Shown here piece after piece: positions 7,542 through 16,024 of a stretch of 17,944 nt of DNA. A program made the translations under genes and the position numbers. The DNA is from JBFYKJ01 sp041306005 (GTDB taxonomy: Archaea > Altiarchaeota > Altiarchaeia > JAFGQM01). Each line of letters starts with the position of its first letter. The stretch's first letter is position 1. The stretch is from assembly GCA_041306005.1 (NCBI GenBank), contig JBFYKJ010000063.1, positions 1-17,944 of the forward strand, written 5' to 3'. The notes below the pieces were generated by a model that saw only the letters and a list, made by a program, of their open reading frames with translations, was not told where the DNA came from and did not search any database.

Positions 7542-8189
7542 TTACTTGCGCACCCTCTTTGGCCTCATGCTGAACGTCTGGCTCGCGCGCTCGTGGCGCA
7601 CAAAGGTGTTGCCTGACACGTCCGCGGCCTTGCGGAATTCGCCCCAGTGCTCCTTTGTCAGCAGGGTCTCCTTGAAGGCGCTGGGCAGCATGTAGACGCT
7701 TGCGCCGCGCCTGAGCATCTCGGTGAATGCGCCCACAGCGGCCTTTGTGTTGAGGGTCGTGCGCATGCCGGAGAAGAGCCCGCCCGAGAGGACGATGTGC
7801 GGGTTGAACTCCGCCAGCTCGCGCGAGCCGCTCAGCTCCTCAGCCTTCGCCTGCAGCACGACCGCGCCCTTCTTCAGCCGGCCCCTTACCCGAGACACCC
7901 TCTCGGCGTCGGTGTTCCCGCCGACCCGCGCGCCGTGGTCCTCGAGGAACTTTATGATGCCGCCGTACCTGCACCCGACCTCGAAGACACTCTTGCCCCC
8001 AAAAGCGTGCCGTATGGCTGCCCCCACATCCCCCACAGGCCCCTTGTGTCCTTGGTCTATGAGGACATGCGTCACCAGCGCCGGGCCGAACCGGAGTGAA
8101 AAGAGGCTGTCATTCGTGGGCCCCTCCCGCTTGGACTTTATGTAGCTCACAAAGTAATCGTGCACCTGCTCGTAGAGCTTCTGGGTCAT
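7542..8189 (-). CDS. SAM-dependent methyltransferase, class I (Rossmann-like)
   Basis: 215 residues from ATG 8189. The SAM-binding motif I is KSVFEVGCRYGGIIKFLEDHG (about 66-86), followed by an acidic residue after strand 2 (GGNTDAE) and a motif-IV-like strand (FNPHIVLSGG). The N-terminal helical region (about 1-60) and the C-terminal basic tail (FSMRPKRVRK) may bind the substrate. I cannot name the target; no N6-adenine NPPY motif is visible. The frame extends upstream to ATG 8246, but a TATA box (cttttatcc) lies inside that extension, centred 26 bp before ATG 8189. This is the spacing of a leaderless archaeal gene and decides the start. It is divergent from the M64 surface-protein gene. Confidence 0.7.
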   Translation of the reverse strand: MTQKLYEQVHDYFVSYIKSKREGPTNDSLFSLRFGPALVTHVLIDQGHKGPVGDVGAAIRHAFGGKSVFEVGCRYGGIIKFLEDHGARVGGNTDAERVSRVRGRLKKGAVVLQAKAEELSGSRELAEFNPHIVLSGGLFSGMRTTLNTKAAVGAFTEMLRRGASVYMLPSAFKETLLTKEHWGEFRKAADVSGNTFVRHERASQTFSMRPKRVRK

Positions 8190-8210
8190 GCGGTAAGATG
8201 GCGGGTACAG

Positions 8211-8219
8211 GGATAAAAG
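8211..8219 (-). promoter_or_regulatory. TATA box of the methyltransferase gene
   Basis: Minus-strand cttttatcc is centred about 26 bp before ATG 8189, predicting a leaderless mRNA. It matches the tttttatcc boxes at 13261 and 16735. Confidence 0.6.
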
Positions 8220-8250
8220 CGCCGTGGCCGGCCGCGCGGTCTCCACCCGC

Positions 8251-8259
8251 TTTTTTATT
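8251..8259 (+). promoter_or_regulatory. TATA box of the M64 surface-protein gene
   Basis: Plus-strand ttttttatt is centred about 33 bp before ATG 8288, giving a leader of only a few bases. It forms a compact divergent promoter pair with the methyltransferase box 30 bp away. Confidence 0.55.
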
Positions 8260-8287
8260 CTTCACCATTTTAGTAGGGCGTTCTAAA

Positions 8288-11200
8288 ATGCCTCGACTGT
8301 TAGTTCTGTCCCTGGTGCTATCCCTGGCCTTCGCCCTGCAGGCGCAGGCGGCCCAGATGCCGATATCCTACCTGCCGCCCGTTGTCTCGGTAAGCGTGAC
8401 GGCGCCCGGCGGGGGGGAAAGCATAGAGTGCGGCGATTCTTACACTATCCGATGGGGCAGCTCGGCCTCGATAAGCCTCGTGGCGATAAGCTACACAACA
8501 GACGGGAAGAAGTTCATCCCCATAGAGGAGTGCACCAAGAACGCCGGGAAGTATGGATGGAAGGTCCCTGAGATCGACTCGGGCAGCGTCCGGGTGATGG
8601 TGCAAGGACTTGCGAAGTGCGGCGGGGGCGGCATCGCCAGCGACATGAGCGACGAGTTTGAGATAGGCTGCGGGCCGTCCGGCGAGTGCGTGTGCGACAG
8701 CTGCAGGGACTGCTCCGACAAGCTGGAGGGCTCCTGCGAGGTCGTGTACCTGGGCGAAGACATAAGCGGCATGTCCGAGGGCCAGTGCGTGAACTTCAAC
8801 GCGGATGGCAAAACCTTCGACTGCCTGGGGAATAAGATAAGCGGCTGGGCCGCCGGCAGGGAGTTCTACTATGGCGTCTTCACGGGCGGCGACAACGCCC
8901 TCATCAAGAACTGCGGGATAGAGGGGTTTGAGGTGGGCATAAACCTGCACGACACGGACGGCGCCGGCATAGTCAACAACACTTTGAGGGGGAACTACGG
9001 CTCAGGGGCGTTCATAGCGGACTCCAACAACGTCCGCCTGGAGGATAACATCATCGAAGACAGCGGGCACGGGGTGTACCTGGCCGGCGCGGCGGGGACG
9101 AAGTTCGAGGGCAACCGCATATGCGGCAGCGCGGAGGGCGACATATTCACGAGCCCGTGGAACCCGTCTGCGGGCAGCACCCGCAGCGGCGACACCTGCG
9201 ACCTGATATACAACTGGAACAACGACGGGGACGTCGCATGGTGCGACTCGGTGTGCAACGGGGGGGCGTCCACCAGCGCAGGCTCCTTAAGCGGGCTTCA
9301 GGGCGCCCTGAACGGCGATTACGGCAGGGTGGCGCTCACCCGCGACATAGAGGCGCCGGGCGGCATCCAGCTCAACGCCAGCCATGTAACCCTTGACTGC
9401 GGCAACCACAAGATAACGGGGAGCGGCTCCGGCACAGGCGTCCTGATGGCAAACCGCGTGAACGTCGGGCTCAAGAACTGCAATATAGAGGATTTCGCGA
9501 CGGGGGTGGAGCTCAGGGGGACTTCGCACAGCACACTGATGGACAACGGCGTGGCGGAGACCGGCTACGGCCTGGTCTTAAGGGACACCGCCCTGCCGTC
9601 GATGGGCAACATCGTCAGGTACAACCGCATCGCGAGCTCTATATACGCGGCCTACCTGGACGGCAACGCTTACGGCAACTTCATCAAGGAGAACACGCTC
9701 AGGGGGGGCAGGTATTCGCTTTACACTACGGCCGACTGCGACAACGACATAGACAACTCCAACAAGGCCGCGCCGGCGGACATGATAGCCTACTACCACG
9801 ACGCGACAGGGCTGAACATAGCCGGCGGCGACTTCTCGGAAGTCATAATCTGCAACGTGAAAGACTCCGAGTTCCACAGCCTGGAGCTGGATGACATGCT
9901 AAGCGGGGCTAACGGGATAATCGTTAGGGACTCAGATGGGGTCCGTCTCGCCGGGCCGACGGTCAAGACCGCCTACCAGGGCATAACCGTCATGAACTCC
10001 ACGGGCATAAGCGTAACGAACGCCTATGTGAGGGATATGCAAAAGGACTGCATAAGCGTCTCGCAGTCCAGCGGCGTCGACATCGAGTCGGGGGCCCTGC
10101 AAGCGTGCGGCAACGGGGTGCTTGTAGGCTTCTCGGACGGGGTGGGAGTCGAGAACATGGAGATATCAGGCATGAACGCCTCGGGCATAACCTTTTACAG
10201 CTCGGGCGGCGGCGAGATCGAAGACAACAAGATAAGCGGCGCCGGGCCCGGGGGGATGAAAGGCATCGTCCTGGCCGAGTCTTCGGGCGGCAACCGCCTT
10301 GTTGACAATAGAATCAACGGGACAAGCACGGGAATCCATATAGACGCGACCAGCGGGGGCAACCGGCTGGAGGGGAATATAGTATGCGATAACGGCATGG
10401 ACGTCTACGACCTGGGGGGGTACGGCGGCAGCAACGGCGGAGATGACAACACCTGCAGCAAGTCGCCGGGCTGGGGCGACGACGCTGTGGCCAAAGGCTG
10501 CACCGGGTGCTGCTCCCCGCCGGCTGGCGACATAGACGAGGACGGGATAGACGACGCCTGCGACTGCAATGACTTGCTTACGGGGTATGGGGAAACCGGG
10601 GTCGACTGCGGGGGAAGATGCCCTGCGTGCGTCGAGTGCACCTGGTGCGACTCAAAGGTCGACCCGCTCAGGGTGCGCGGCAGCCCGAACGACGGCTACA
10701 TCGACGTGATGTTCGTCCCTGAGGAGGACTTCGAATATGACATGGGCACTTTCAGGAACGAAGTCGTCGATACCGTCAGGATGAGGTTCCTCGGCTTGAA
10801 GAACATCTCTTCGCGGCCGATCTATGACGGGTATGAGGACATGTTCAACTTCTACTTATACACCGGCGGCTACGGCAAGACCACGAGCAACGAGGCCTAT
10901 TACTGCTACGACCCGGAAGGGCCGGAGGGCTATTCCTGCCTGGTATGCTCCGGGTGGCTCCCGGGGGAGAAGGAGTACTTCGACTTCATCTACAGCTGTT
11001 CCTTCGCGTGCGCCTTCTCGCTGGGGCTTGCCTGCGGGTGCTTTGCCGCCGAGCCCGACCACTTCTGGGAGCATGCATCGTTTGCAGATTCCGTCGGCGT
11101 GCTCACCCAAAGGGACGTGCGCGGCTGCTCCAAGTTCGGGCCCGCTTCCCACTACACGGGCTCATACTGCGGCAACAGGGGCATAATGATAATACACGAA

Positions 11201-12307
11201 ACGGGCCACTCGCTGTTCTCGCTGACCGACGAGTACTGCGGCGACACGGCATACCACACGGCGGACAGCGCGCCGAACGTCTGGGGCTCGATGGGCTCGT
11301 GCCAGAGCGCCGCGGCATCCGAGGGGTGGACGGACGGCGGGTGCGCGCAGATAGCCGACGGCGACTGCTCCAAGGACAAGTACAAGTATGACAACAACGA
11401 CGGCGTCGAGGACATAATGGACGGCGGGTGCGGAAGCGGGCCGGACGCCGTGTTCAAGGAGGCCTGCGTGAGGCGCATCAATTACGTCTTTGAGCACTGG
11501 CCCGGCGGGGGCTCAAAGGGGATAATAAACTACGTCGACTTCAGGGGCGGGGAGATGAATCAGATGATGTCCCGCGTGGTGCCTAACCACCCCGACCTGG
11601 GCATGTGGGTCAGCGACTTCACCGCGGTGACACAATCGGCCGGCGGGGAAAGGATAGACGAGTTCGGCTTCAGCGACCCGAGGAAAGCCGACACCGGCGA
11701 CGGGCCCGCGCTCTCGGGCTCGCCTTTCGTGAACGCGACGCTTTTCTACCCCATAGTGCCGATGCATGAGAACGTCCGCTGGCTGCACATATTCAACGGC
11801 TCCTCGGGGGAGGAGATGGCAACTATCGACATGGGGCCGGCGATCTGGAACTACTGCAACGGCACCGGGTGGGCCGAGGAGGACTGCAAGGCCGTAGACC
11901 TGGACAACGATGGTATTCCAGATTGGCAAGAGGGCTGGGGCCTGGATGAGGCTGTGGATGCGCTGAGCACGACCGCGCCATCTGCCGAGGCTCCCGAAGT
12001 CGAGACGGGTGAGGAAGATGCGCCTATTGTGCCCGCCGTCCCGCAGGCACCTGCCCAGGGGGGCGCACCGGTTCAACCCACATTGCCGCCGGCTCCCGGC
12101 GGCGGGGCGGACCTGGGCTGGGTTATAGCCGTCTTATTGGTTGTGGTTGCAGCTTTGGCAGGGGCCTTCCTGCTCAAGAGGAAGAAACCGGGTAAGGAAG
12201 AAAAAACGAATGGGAAGAAACAAAAGAAACCCGGGAAGTGCCCTAAGTGCGGGGCTAAGGGGGAGCCAGGCAACGCCTTTTGCCCGGAGTGCGGGGCGAA
12301 ATTGTGA
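8288..12307 (+). CDS. Membrane-anchored surface protein: beta-helix plus M64-like metalloprotease and cytosolic zinc ribbon
   Basis: 1339 residues from ATG 8288. Order: signal peptide 1-23 (MPRLLVLSLVLSLAFALQAQA); Ig-like surface domain ~35-135 (TAPGGGESIECGDSYTIRW); Cys-rich link; two runs of NosD-type parallel beta-helix repeats, ~150-320 and ~330-730 (for example NNVRLEDNIIEDSGHGVYL). Next come a DIDEDGIDD Ca loop and a Cys motif (GVDCGGRCPAC). The peptidase domain, ~800-1070, resembles family M64 (IgA peptidase). It starts DGYIDVMFVPE and carries HETGH (H970, E971, H974) with D981-E982 after it; D981 may be a further metal ligand. A second Ca loop (DLDNDGIPDWQEG) and a Pro-rich stalk precede a membrane helix ~1276-1296. 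The basic cytosolic tail ends in a zinc ribbon (C1318, C1321, C1332, C1335). The substrate is unknown. Confidence 0.8.
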   Translation: MPRLLVLSLVLSLAFALQAQAAQMPISYLPPVVSVSVTAPGGGESIECGDSYTIRWGSSASISLVAISYTTDGKKFIPIEECTKNAGKYGWKVPEIDSGSVRVMVQGLAKCGGGGIASDMSDEFEIGCGPSGECVCDSCRDCSDKLEGSCEVVYLGEDISGMSEGQCVNFNADGKTFDCLGNKISGWAAGREFYYGVFTGGDNALIKNCGIEGFEVGINLHDTDGAGIVNNTLRGNYGSGAFIADSNNVRLEDNIIEDSGHGVYLAGAAGTKFEGNRICGSAEGDIFTSPWNPSAGSTRSGDTCDLIYNWNNDGDVAWCDSVCNGGASTSAGSLSGLQGALNGDYGRVALTRDIEAPGGIQLNASHVTLDCGNHKITGSGSGTGVLMANRVNVGLKNCNIEDFATGVELRGTSHSTLMDNGVAETGYGLVLRDTALPSMGNIVRYNRIASSIYAAYLDGNAYGNFIKENTLRGGRYSLYTTADCDNDIDNSNKAAPADMIAYYHDATGLNIAGGDFSEVIICNVKDSEFHSLELDDMLSGANGIIVRDSDGVRLAGPTVKTAYQGITVMNSTGISVTNAYVRDMQKDCISVSQSSGVDIESGALQACGNGVLVGFSDGVGVENMEISGMNASGITFYSSGGGEIEDNKISGAGPGGMKGIVLAESSGGNRLVDNRINGTSTGIHIDATSGGNRLEGNIVCDNGMDVYDLGGYGGSNGGDDNTCSKSPGWGDDAVAKGCTGCCSPPAGDIDEDGIDDACDCNDLLTGYGETGVDCGGRCPACVECTWCDSKVDPLRVRGSPNDGYIDVMFVPEEDFEYDMGTFRNEVVDTVRMRFLGLKNISSRPIYDGYEDMFNFYLYTGGYGKTTSNEAYYCYDPEGPEGYSCLVCSGWLPGEKEYFDFIYSCSFACAFSLGLACGCFAAEPDHFWEHASFADSVGVLTQRDVRGCSKFGPASHYTGSYCGNRGIMIIHETGHSLFSLTDEYCGDTAYHTADSAPNVWGSMGSCQSAAASEGWTDGGCAQIADGDCSKDKYKYDNNDGVEDIMDGGCGSGPDAVFKEACVRRINYVFEHWPGGGSKGIINYVDFRGGEMNQMMSRVVPNHPDLGMWVSDFTAVTQSAGGERIDEFGFSDPRKADTGDGPALSGSPFVNATLFYPIVPMHENVRWLHIFNGSSGEEMATIDMGPAIWNYCNGTGWAEEDCKAVDLDNDGIPDWQEGWGLDEAVDALSTTAPSAEAPEVETGEEDAPIVPAVPQAPAQGGAPVQPTLPPAPGGGADLGWVIAVLLVVVAALAGAFLLKRKKPGKEEKTNGKKQKKPGKCPKCGAKGEPGNAFCPECGAKL

Positions 12308-12324
12308 GGTTTTATAAGGGTAGC

Positions 12325-12906
12325 ATGGGCGATCCACTCGCGGAATACAAGGAAAAGCGCAGGTTTGAAAAGACCCCGGAGCCCGCCCCAGTGGAAAAGA
12401 ACTCGGGCAAGGACATCTTCGTCGTCCAAAAGCACCTGGCCAGCCGGTTGCACTACGACTTAAGGTTAGAAGTCGGCGGCGTCCTTAAGTCCTGGGCAGT
12501 CCCAAAGGGCCCGTCCTTAAACCCCGCGGACAAGCGCCTGGCGGTGGTGACCGAGGACCATCCCTTGGACTACGCGGGCTTTGAGGGCGTCATACCCGAG
12601 GGCCTCTATGGGGCCGGGACCGTCATGGTCTGGGACACGGGGACCTATGAAAACACCTCGGAGAAAGATGGGAAGAGGATCTCAATGGATGAGGGTCTAA
12701 GGAAAGGCCATATATCGTTCAAGCTCCATGGGAAGAAACTCAAAGGCGCCTTCTCCATGGTGCTGATGAAGGGGCGCGGCGAGGGGAACTGGCTGATTAT
12801 GAAGGCCGATGATGGGGGGGCGTCTAATAAGGATGTCCTAACCGAGAAGCCCGACTCCGCGCTGACGGGAAGGAGCCTTGAGGACATAACCAAGGCCAGA
12901 AAATGA
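12325..12906 (+). CDS. Stand-alone DNA ligase D-type 3'-phosphoesterase (PE domain)
   Basis: Removes 3'-phosphate and 3'-terminal ribonucleotides at DNA breaks to leave ligatable ends; Mn-dependent in studied homologs. 193 residues, the length of one PE domain with no ligase or polymerase attached. The conserved core is complete: Q35, H37, H43, D45 and R47 in FVVQKHLASRLHYDLRLE, K61 in PKGPS, R71, H79 in EDHPLDY with Y83. From memory these correspond to the Pseudomonas LigD PE residues (H42, H48, D50, R52, H84) at a constant offset of five. ATG 12325 is chosen because similarity begins there; the frame is open to ATG 12280, inside the preceding gene. It starts 17 bp after the surface-protease stop. 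No Ku or ligase gene is in the window. Confidence 0.9.
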   Translation: MGDPLAEYKEKRRFEKTPEPAPVEKNSGKDIFVVQKHLASRLHYDLRLEVGGVLKSWAVPKGPSLNPADKRLAVVTEDHPLDYAGFEGVIPEGLYGAGTVMVWDTGTYENTSEKDGKRISMDEGLRKGHISFKLHGKKLKGAFSMVLMKGRGEGNWLIMKADDGGASNKDVLTEKPDSALTGRSLEDITKARK

Positions 12907-12936
12907 CCTTTTTCTACACAGAACGCAAAACTTATC

Positions 12937-13233
12937 ATGCCCCCTAAGCGCATAATAACGAGGATAATCAACAAGGTCAGGCCCGCGACTGAGGAGGTAC
13001 TGCCCGCCAATGAGCACCTGCGCGAGCTGCGCAGGAAATTCGAGGGCAACATGAGGCGGGGGGTCCCTAGCGTCCATGTCAAGGGGTATGCGGGGGGCAC
13101 ATCGATGACCGCCATCCACGAGACGCCTGATGGCGTCATAGGCATGGACAAGGAAGGGAACGTCTATCGCATAGGCGCGCGGGCGGCGTTCCTTATGCCC
13201 AAGAAGAAGCTGGACAAGAAGCTCGGGCGCTGA
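12937..13233 (+). CDS. Small basic uncharacterised protein
   Basis: 98 residues, not recognised. Lys/Arg-rich ends (MPPKRIITRIINKVRP and LMPKKKLDKKLGR) flank a central Gly-rich segment with alternating strands (SVHVKGYAGGTSMTAIHETP, DGVIGMDKEGNVYRIG). No signal peptide, metal-binding cluster or membrane segment is present, so a cytosolic, possibly nucleic-acid-binding protein is an inference from charge only. It begins 30 bp after the phosphoesterase stop. A pyrimidine-rich ctttttcta centred about 24 bp before the ATG may be a weak TATA box for a leaderless transcript. Confidence 0.6.
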   Translation: MPPKRIITRIINKVRPATEEVLPANEHLRELRRKFEGNMRRGVPSVHVKGYAGGTSMTAIHETPDGVIGMDKEGNVYRIGARAAFLMPKKKLDKKLGR

Positions 13234-13260
13234 AGCCTTTTTCCGGACATCCCGATGTGA

Positions 13261-13269
13261 TTTTTATCC
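13261..13269 (+). promoter_or_regulatory. TATA box of the papain-like protease gene
   Basis: tttttatcc is centred 24 bp before ATG 13289, predicting a leaderless mRNA. This selects ATG 13289 over the in-frame TTG at 13280. Confidence 0.6.
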
Positions 13270-13288
13270 CTGATTTTGTTTGAATAGC

Positions 13289-16024
13289 ATGATTCTGCGC
13301 ACCGCCCTTATAGTCGGAGTGCTAGCCATCGCCCTATTTGCCTGCGCAGAGGCAGCGCCCCCGACCTGCTACTCCGGGTGCTCCTGCGTGACCGCCGCGT
13401 ACGCAAAGAACAACGAGTACACCCAGTGCTGCACGCAGCTGACGCCGTGCGGCGACCCGAAGGCATATCCGCCAACTTACTATTACAAGGCCCCGGCTGA
13501 CTACGACAAGGACGGGATCCCGGATGACGGCGACAACTGCCCGAAGAACGCCAACAAGGACCAGAAGGATTCGGACGGCGACGGATTAGGGGATATCTGC
13601 GACCCGTGCGACGACAGGGATTCGGATAAGGACGGAATCAAAAACTGCGACGACAACTGCCCGGACAAGCCAAACAAGGACCAGAAGGATTCGGACAGGG
13701 ATGGCATCGGCGACGTCTGTGATGAGTGTGATGACAGGGACGACGATAAAGACGGGATAAAGAACTGCGATGACGGCTGCCCGGCAAAACCCGAAACCGA
13801 GAACGGTTTTGAGGACGGCGATGGTTGTCCCGACGAAGAGCCCGTGGAACCCGAAGAAACGGGCCAATGTGAAGGGGATTCTGACTGTAAATTGACATGC
13901 GCGTGCACCTGCGTGCCGCAGGATGAGCAAGTGATGTGCATCAGGCAGGCCGACTGTTCGAACGAACAGGGGATAACAGGCTGCGACTGCGACGACGGGG
14001 AGTGCGAGGTAGTTAGGGACCCGAAGTGGAGGGCGCCTGAACCGGAAGAGCCCGCCCCGCCGCACTCGGGCAGCAAGCCCTCGATGCGCATGACTATCAC
14101 GCCGGCCAGGCCGGTCCTGGGCGACAGGGTGAGGGTCATCGTGGACGCCGAGGACGATGATGGAATAGCCCTAATAGAAATATTGGAAGGCGGCGAAGTC
14201 GTCGGGACGTGCAGGGGTGTTGCACACTGCGAGCACGAGACTGACCCTGTAAGGGGCGGCCCGGAGTTTGCGGTCGTAGTCGCGGACGTGCTCGGAAACA
14301 TATTCAGCCAGGGCGACGCGGACGTGTCGGGCATGATGGGGATGGCAAGCCGTGACAGCGACGGCGACGGCGCGTCGGACCTGGTCGACAACTGCTGGAA
14401 CGTGTCAAACCCGGACCACAGCGATTTGGACCGCGACGGGGTCGGGGATGCCTGCGACGAGTGCTGCCTCGAGTGTGAAGATGGTTCGGCCCTGGGCGCC
14501 GCCGCCGCGCGCTACTGCTGCCCTGCGCTCGATGACACCTATTACCCGAGTTCCGGCGCCGACTCCTGCAGGGAAGATGCTTACAGGGAAGAGGGCGAAT
14601 ACGACCTCTACTACTGGTGGGACTTCTACGGGCAGGTGGACGACCGGGGATGCGGCTGCTACGACAGCGACGAGGGCAACGACCCGGAGGAGAGGGGCGC
14701 GGTATATAGCGAGTCGGTCTACAGCGGCTGCACGAGCATACCCCGCGAGCCCAGCGGCTTTGTGACGCACTGCGACTCGTCAAGCGGCTGCGGGGTGCAG
14801 AATGACATATGCTTCAACGAGACCCACATAAGGGAATACTTCTGCGGGCCTAATGGGGTTGAATCCGAAATAGTCCGCTGCCCGGACGACCACTGCGACA
14901 GGGTGAGGGGCGCGTGCAGGTGCGCGGACACTGACGGCGGCTTTGAGCCCTATGTGCAAGGCGAGCTTAACGGGAGCGAAGATTACTGCGACGGCGGCTA
15001 CTATCTCTACGAGCACTACTGCGGCACCCATTCGGACGAGGGGCTGAACGTCATCACGCGCGGCGTCTCCTGCCCATATGGGTGCGAAGACGGGGCATGC
15101 GTCTGCCAAGACTCGGATTTGGGCGCGACGGATTACGACACGAAGGGGAACATTGGGCTTACCGAGGACTACTGCCTCGATGGCAGGACCCTCGTCGAGC
15201 ACTGGGTGGTGGCCAGGGATGACGAGTGCGAGATCCTCAACAGGACGTATGCCTGCCCCGGCGCGTGCATAGACGGCGCGTGCCTGCCTGCAAACTGCAG
15301 CGACGGGATAATGGACGGGGGCGAGGAGGACATAGACTGCGGCGGCTCGTGCCCGGCGCCGTGCGATTATTGCAGCGGCGACCTGCCCGAGAACTTCGAC
15401 TGGAGGGACTTTAGAGGCAAGGATTATATGACGAGCGTGAAGTCCCAGGGCGATTGCGGCTCGTGCTTCGCTTTCACGACTATGGGGGTCATAGAGGCGA
15501 GATACAATATCGAGAGGACTGCGCCGGGGGAGCCCGTGAACCACTCGAGCGATTTGAACCTATCGGAGCAGTACCTGGTGTCAAACTGTTACGGGAGCGG
15601 TTCCTGCGGAGGGGGGAGCGCCTACTTAGCGTTCGTCAACGTGAGGGACGACGGGAACCCAGATGAGGAGTGCTTCCCGTATGAGGCGGCGACCACTTAT
15701 TGCAGGCCCTGCCTCCCCTGGGAGGATACGGCTTGGACCTTTGACGACCTGCGACGGGCCAAGACAAGGAGCGAAAGCTGGACCGATTTGAAAAGAAGGA
15801 TAGCCTGCGAGGGGCCCGTCTCGACGTGCGGCTGGAGGAGCGGGGACGAGTCGTCCCACTGCCCGATAATAGCCGGCTGGGAGGGCGACAGGTGGATAAT
15901 AAAGAACTCCTGGGGCTGGTGGTGGGGGCCGGATGGCAACGGCTACACTACGGTCGCCCACGACAGCGGCTGGCTGGACTACGAGGGCCAGATGTATTTC
16001 GTCAGGGGGGTGCATCCATTATGA
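13289..16024 (+). CDS. Secreted papain-like (C1) cysteine protease with Ca-loop and Cys-rich repeats
   Basis: 911 residues. Signal peptide ~1-22 (ILRTALIVGVLAIALFACAEA). Thrombospondin-3-like Ca repeats ~70-190 (for example DSDGDGLGDICDPCDD, DSDRDGIGDVCDECDD) and again ~355-395. Ig-like strand domain ~262-352. Cys-rich region ~395-695 with at least two copies of a ~60-residue unit (DTDGG...EDYC...EH...CP.GC.DGAC) and a CSDGIMDGGEEDIDCGGSC motif. C-terminal papain domain ~700-911: DWRDF, oxyanion Q720, nucleophile C726 in QGDCGSCFAF, H857 in SSHCPIIAGW, N873 in IIKNSWGWWWG. Only about 15 residues separate the GPV motif from H857, roughly half the usual papain spacing. No membrane helix, so it is free or bound through its repeats. 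The next gene overlaps its stop. Confidence 0.85.
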   Translation: MILRTALIVGVLAIALFACAEAAPPTCYSGCSCVTAAYAKNNEYTQCCTQLTPCGDPKAYPPTYYYKAPADYDKDGIPDDGDNCPKNANKDQKDSDGDGLGDICDPCDDRDSDKDGIKNCDDNCPDKPNKDQKDSDRDGIGDVCDECDDRDDDKDGIKNCDDGCPAKPETENGFEDGDGCPDEEPVEPEETGQCEGDSDCKLTCACTCVPQDEQVMCIRQADCSNEQGITGCDCDDGECEVVRDPKWRAPEPEEPAPPHSGSKPSMRMTITPARPVLGDRVRVIVDAEDDDGIALIEILEGGEVVGTCRGVAHCEHETDPVRGGPEFAVVVADVLGNIFSQGDADVSGMMGMASRDSDGDGASDLVDNCWNVSNPDHSDLDRDGVGDACDECCLECEDGSALGAAAARYCCPALDDTYYPSSGADSCREDAYREEGEYDLYYWWDFYGQVDDRGCGCYDSDEGNDPEERGAVYSESVYSGCTSIPREPSGFVTHCDSSSGCGVQNDICFNETHIREYFCGPNGVESEIVRCPDDHCDRVRGACRCADTDGGFEPYVQGELNGSEDYCDGGYYLYEHYCGTHSDEGLNVITRGVSCPYGCEDGACVCQDSDLGATDYDTKGNIGLTEDYCLDGRTLVEHWVVARDDECEILNRTYACPGACIDGACLPANCSDGIMDGGEEDIDCGGSCPAPCDYCSGDLPENFDWRDFRGKDYMTSVKSQGDCGSCFAFTTMGVIEARYNIERTAPGEPVNHSSDLNLSEQYLVSNCYGSGSCGGGSAYLAFVNVRDDGNPDEECFPYEAATTYCRPCLPWEDTAWTFDDLRRAKTRSESWTDLKRRIACEGPVSTCGWRSGDESSHCPIIAGWEGDRWIIKNSWGWWWGPDGNGYTTVAHDSGWLDYEGQMYFVRGVHPL

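Noticed and set aside
12308..12317. TATA-like ttttataa before the phosphoesterase
   Set aside because: It lies only about 12 bp before ATG 12325, so transcription would begin after the start codon.
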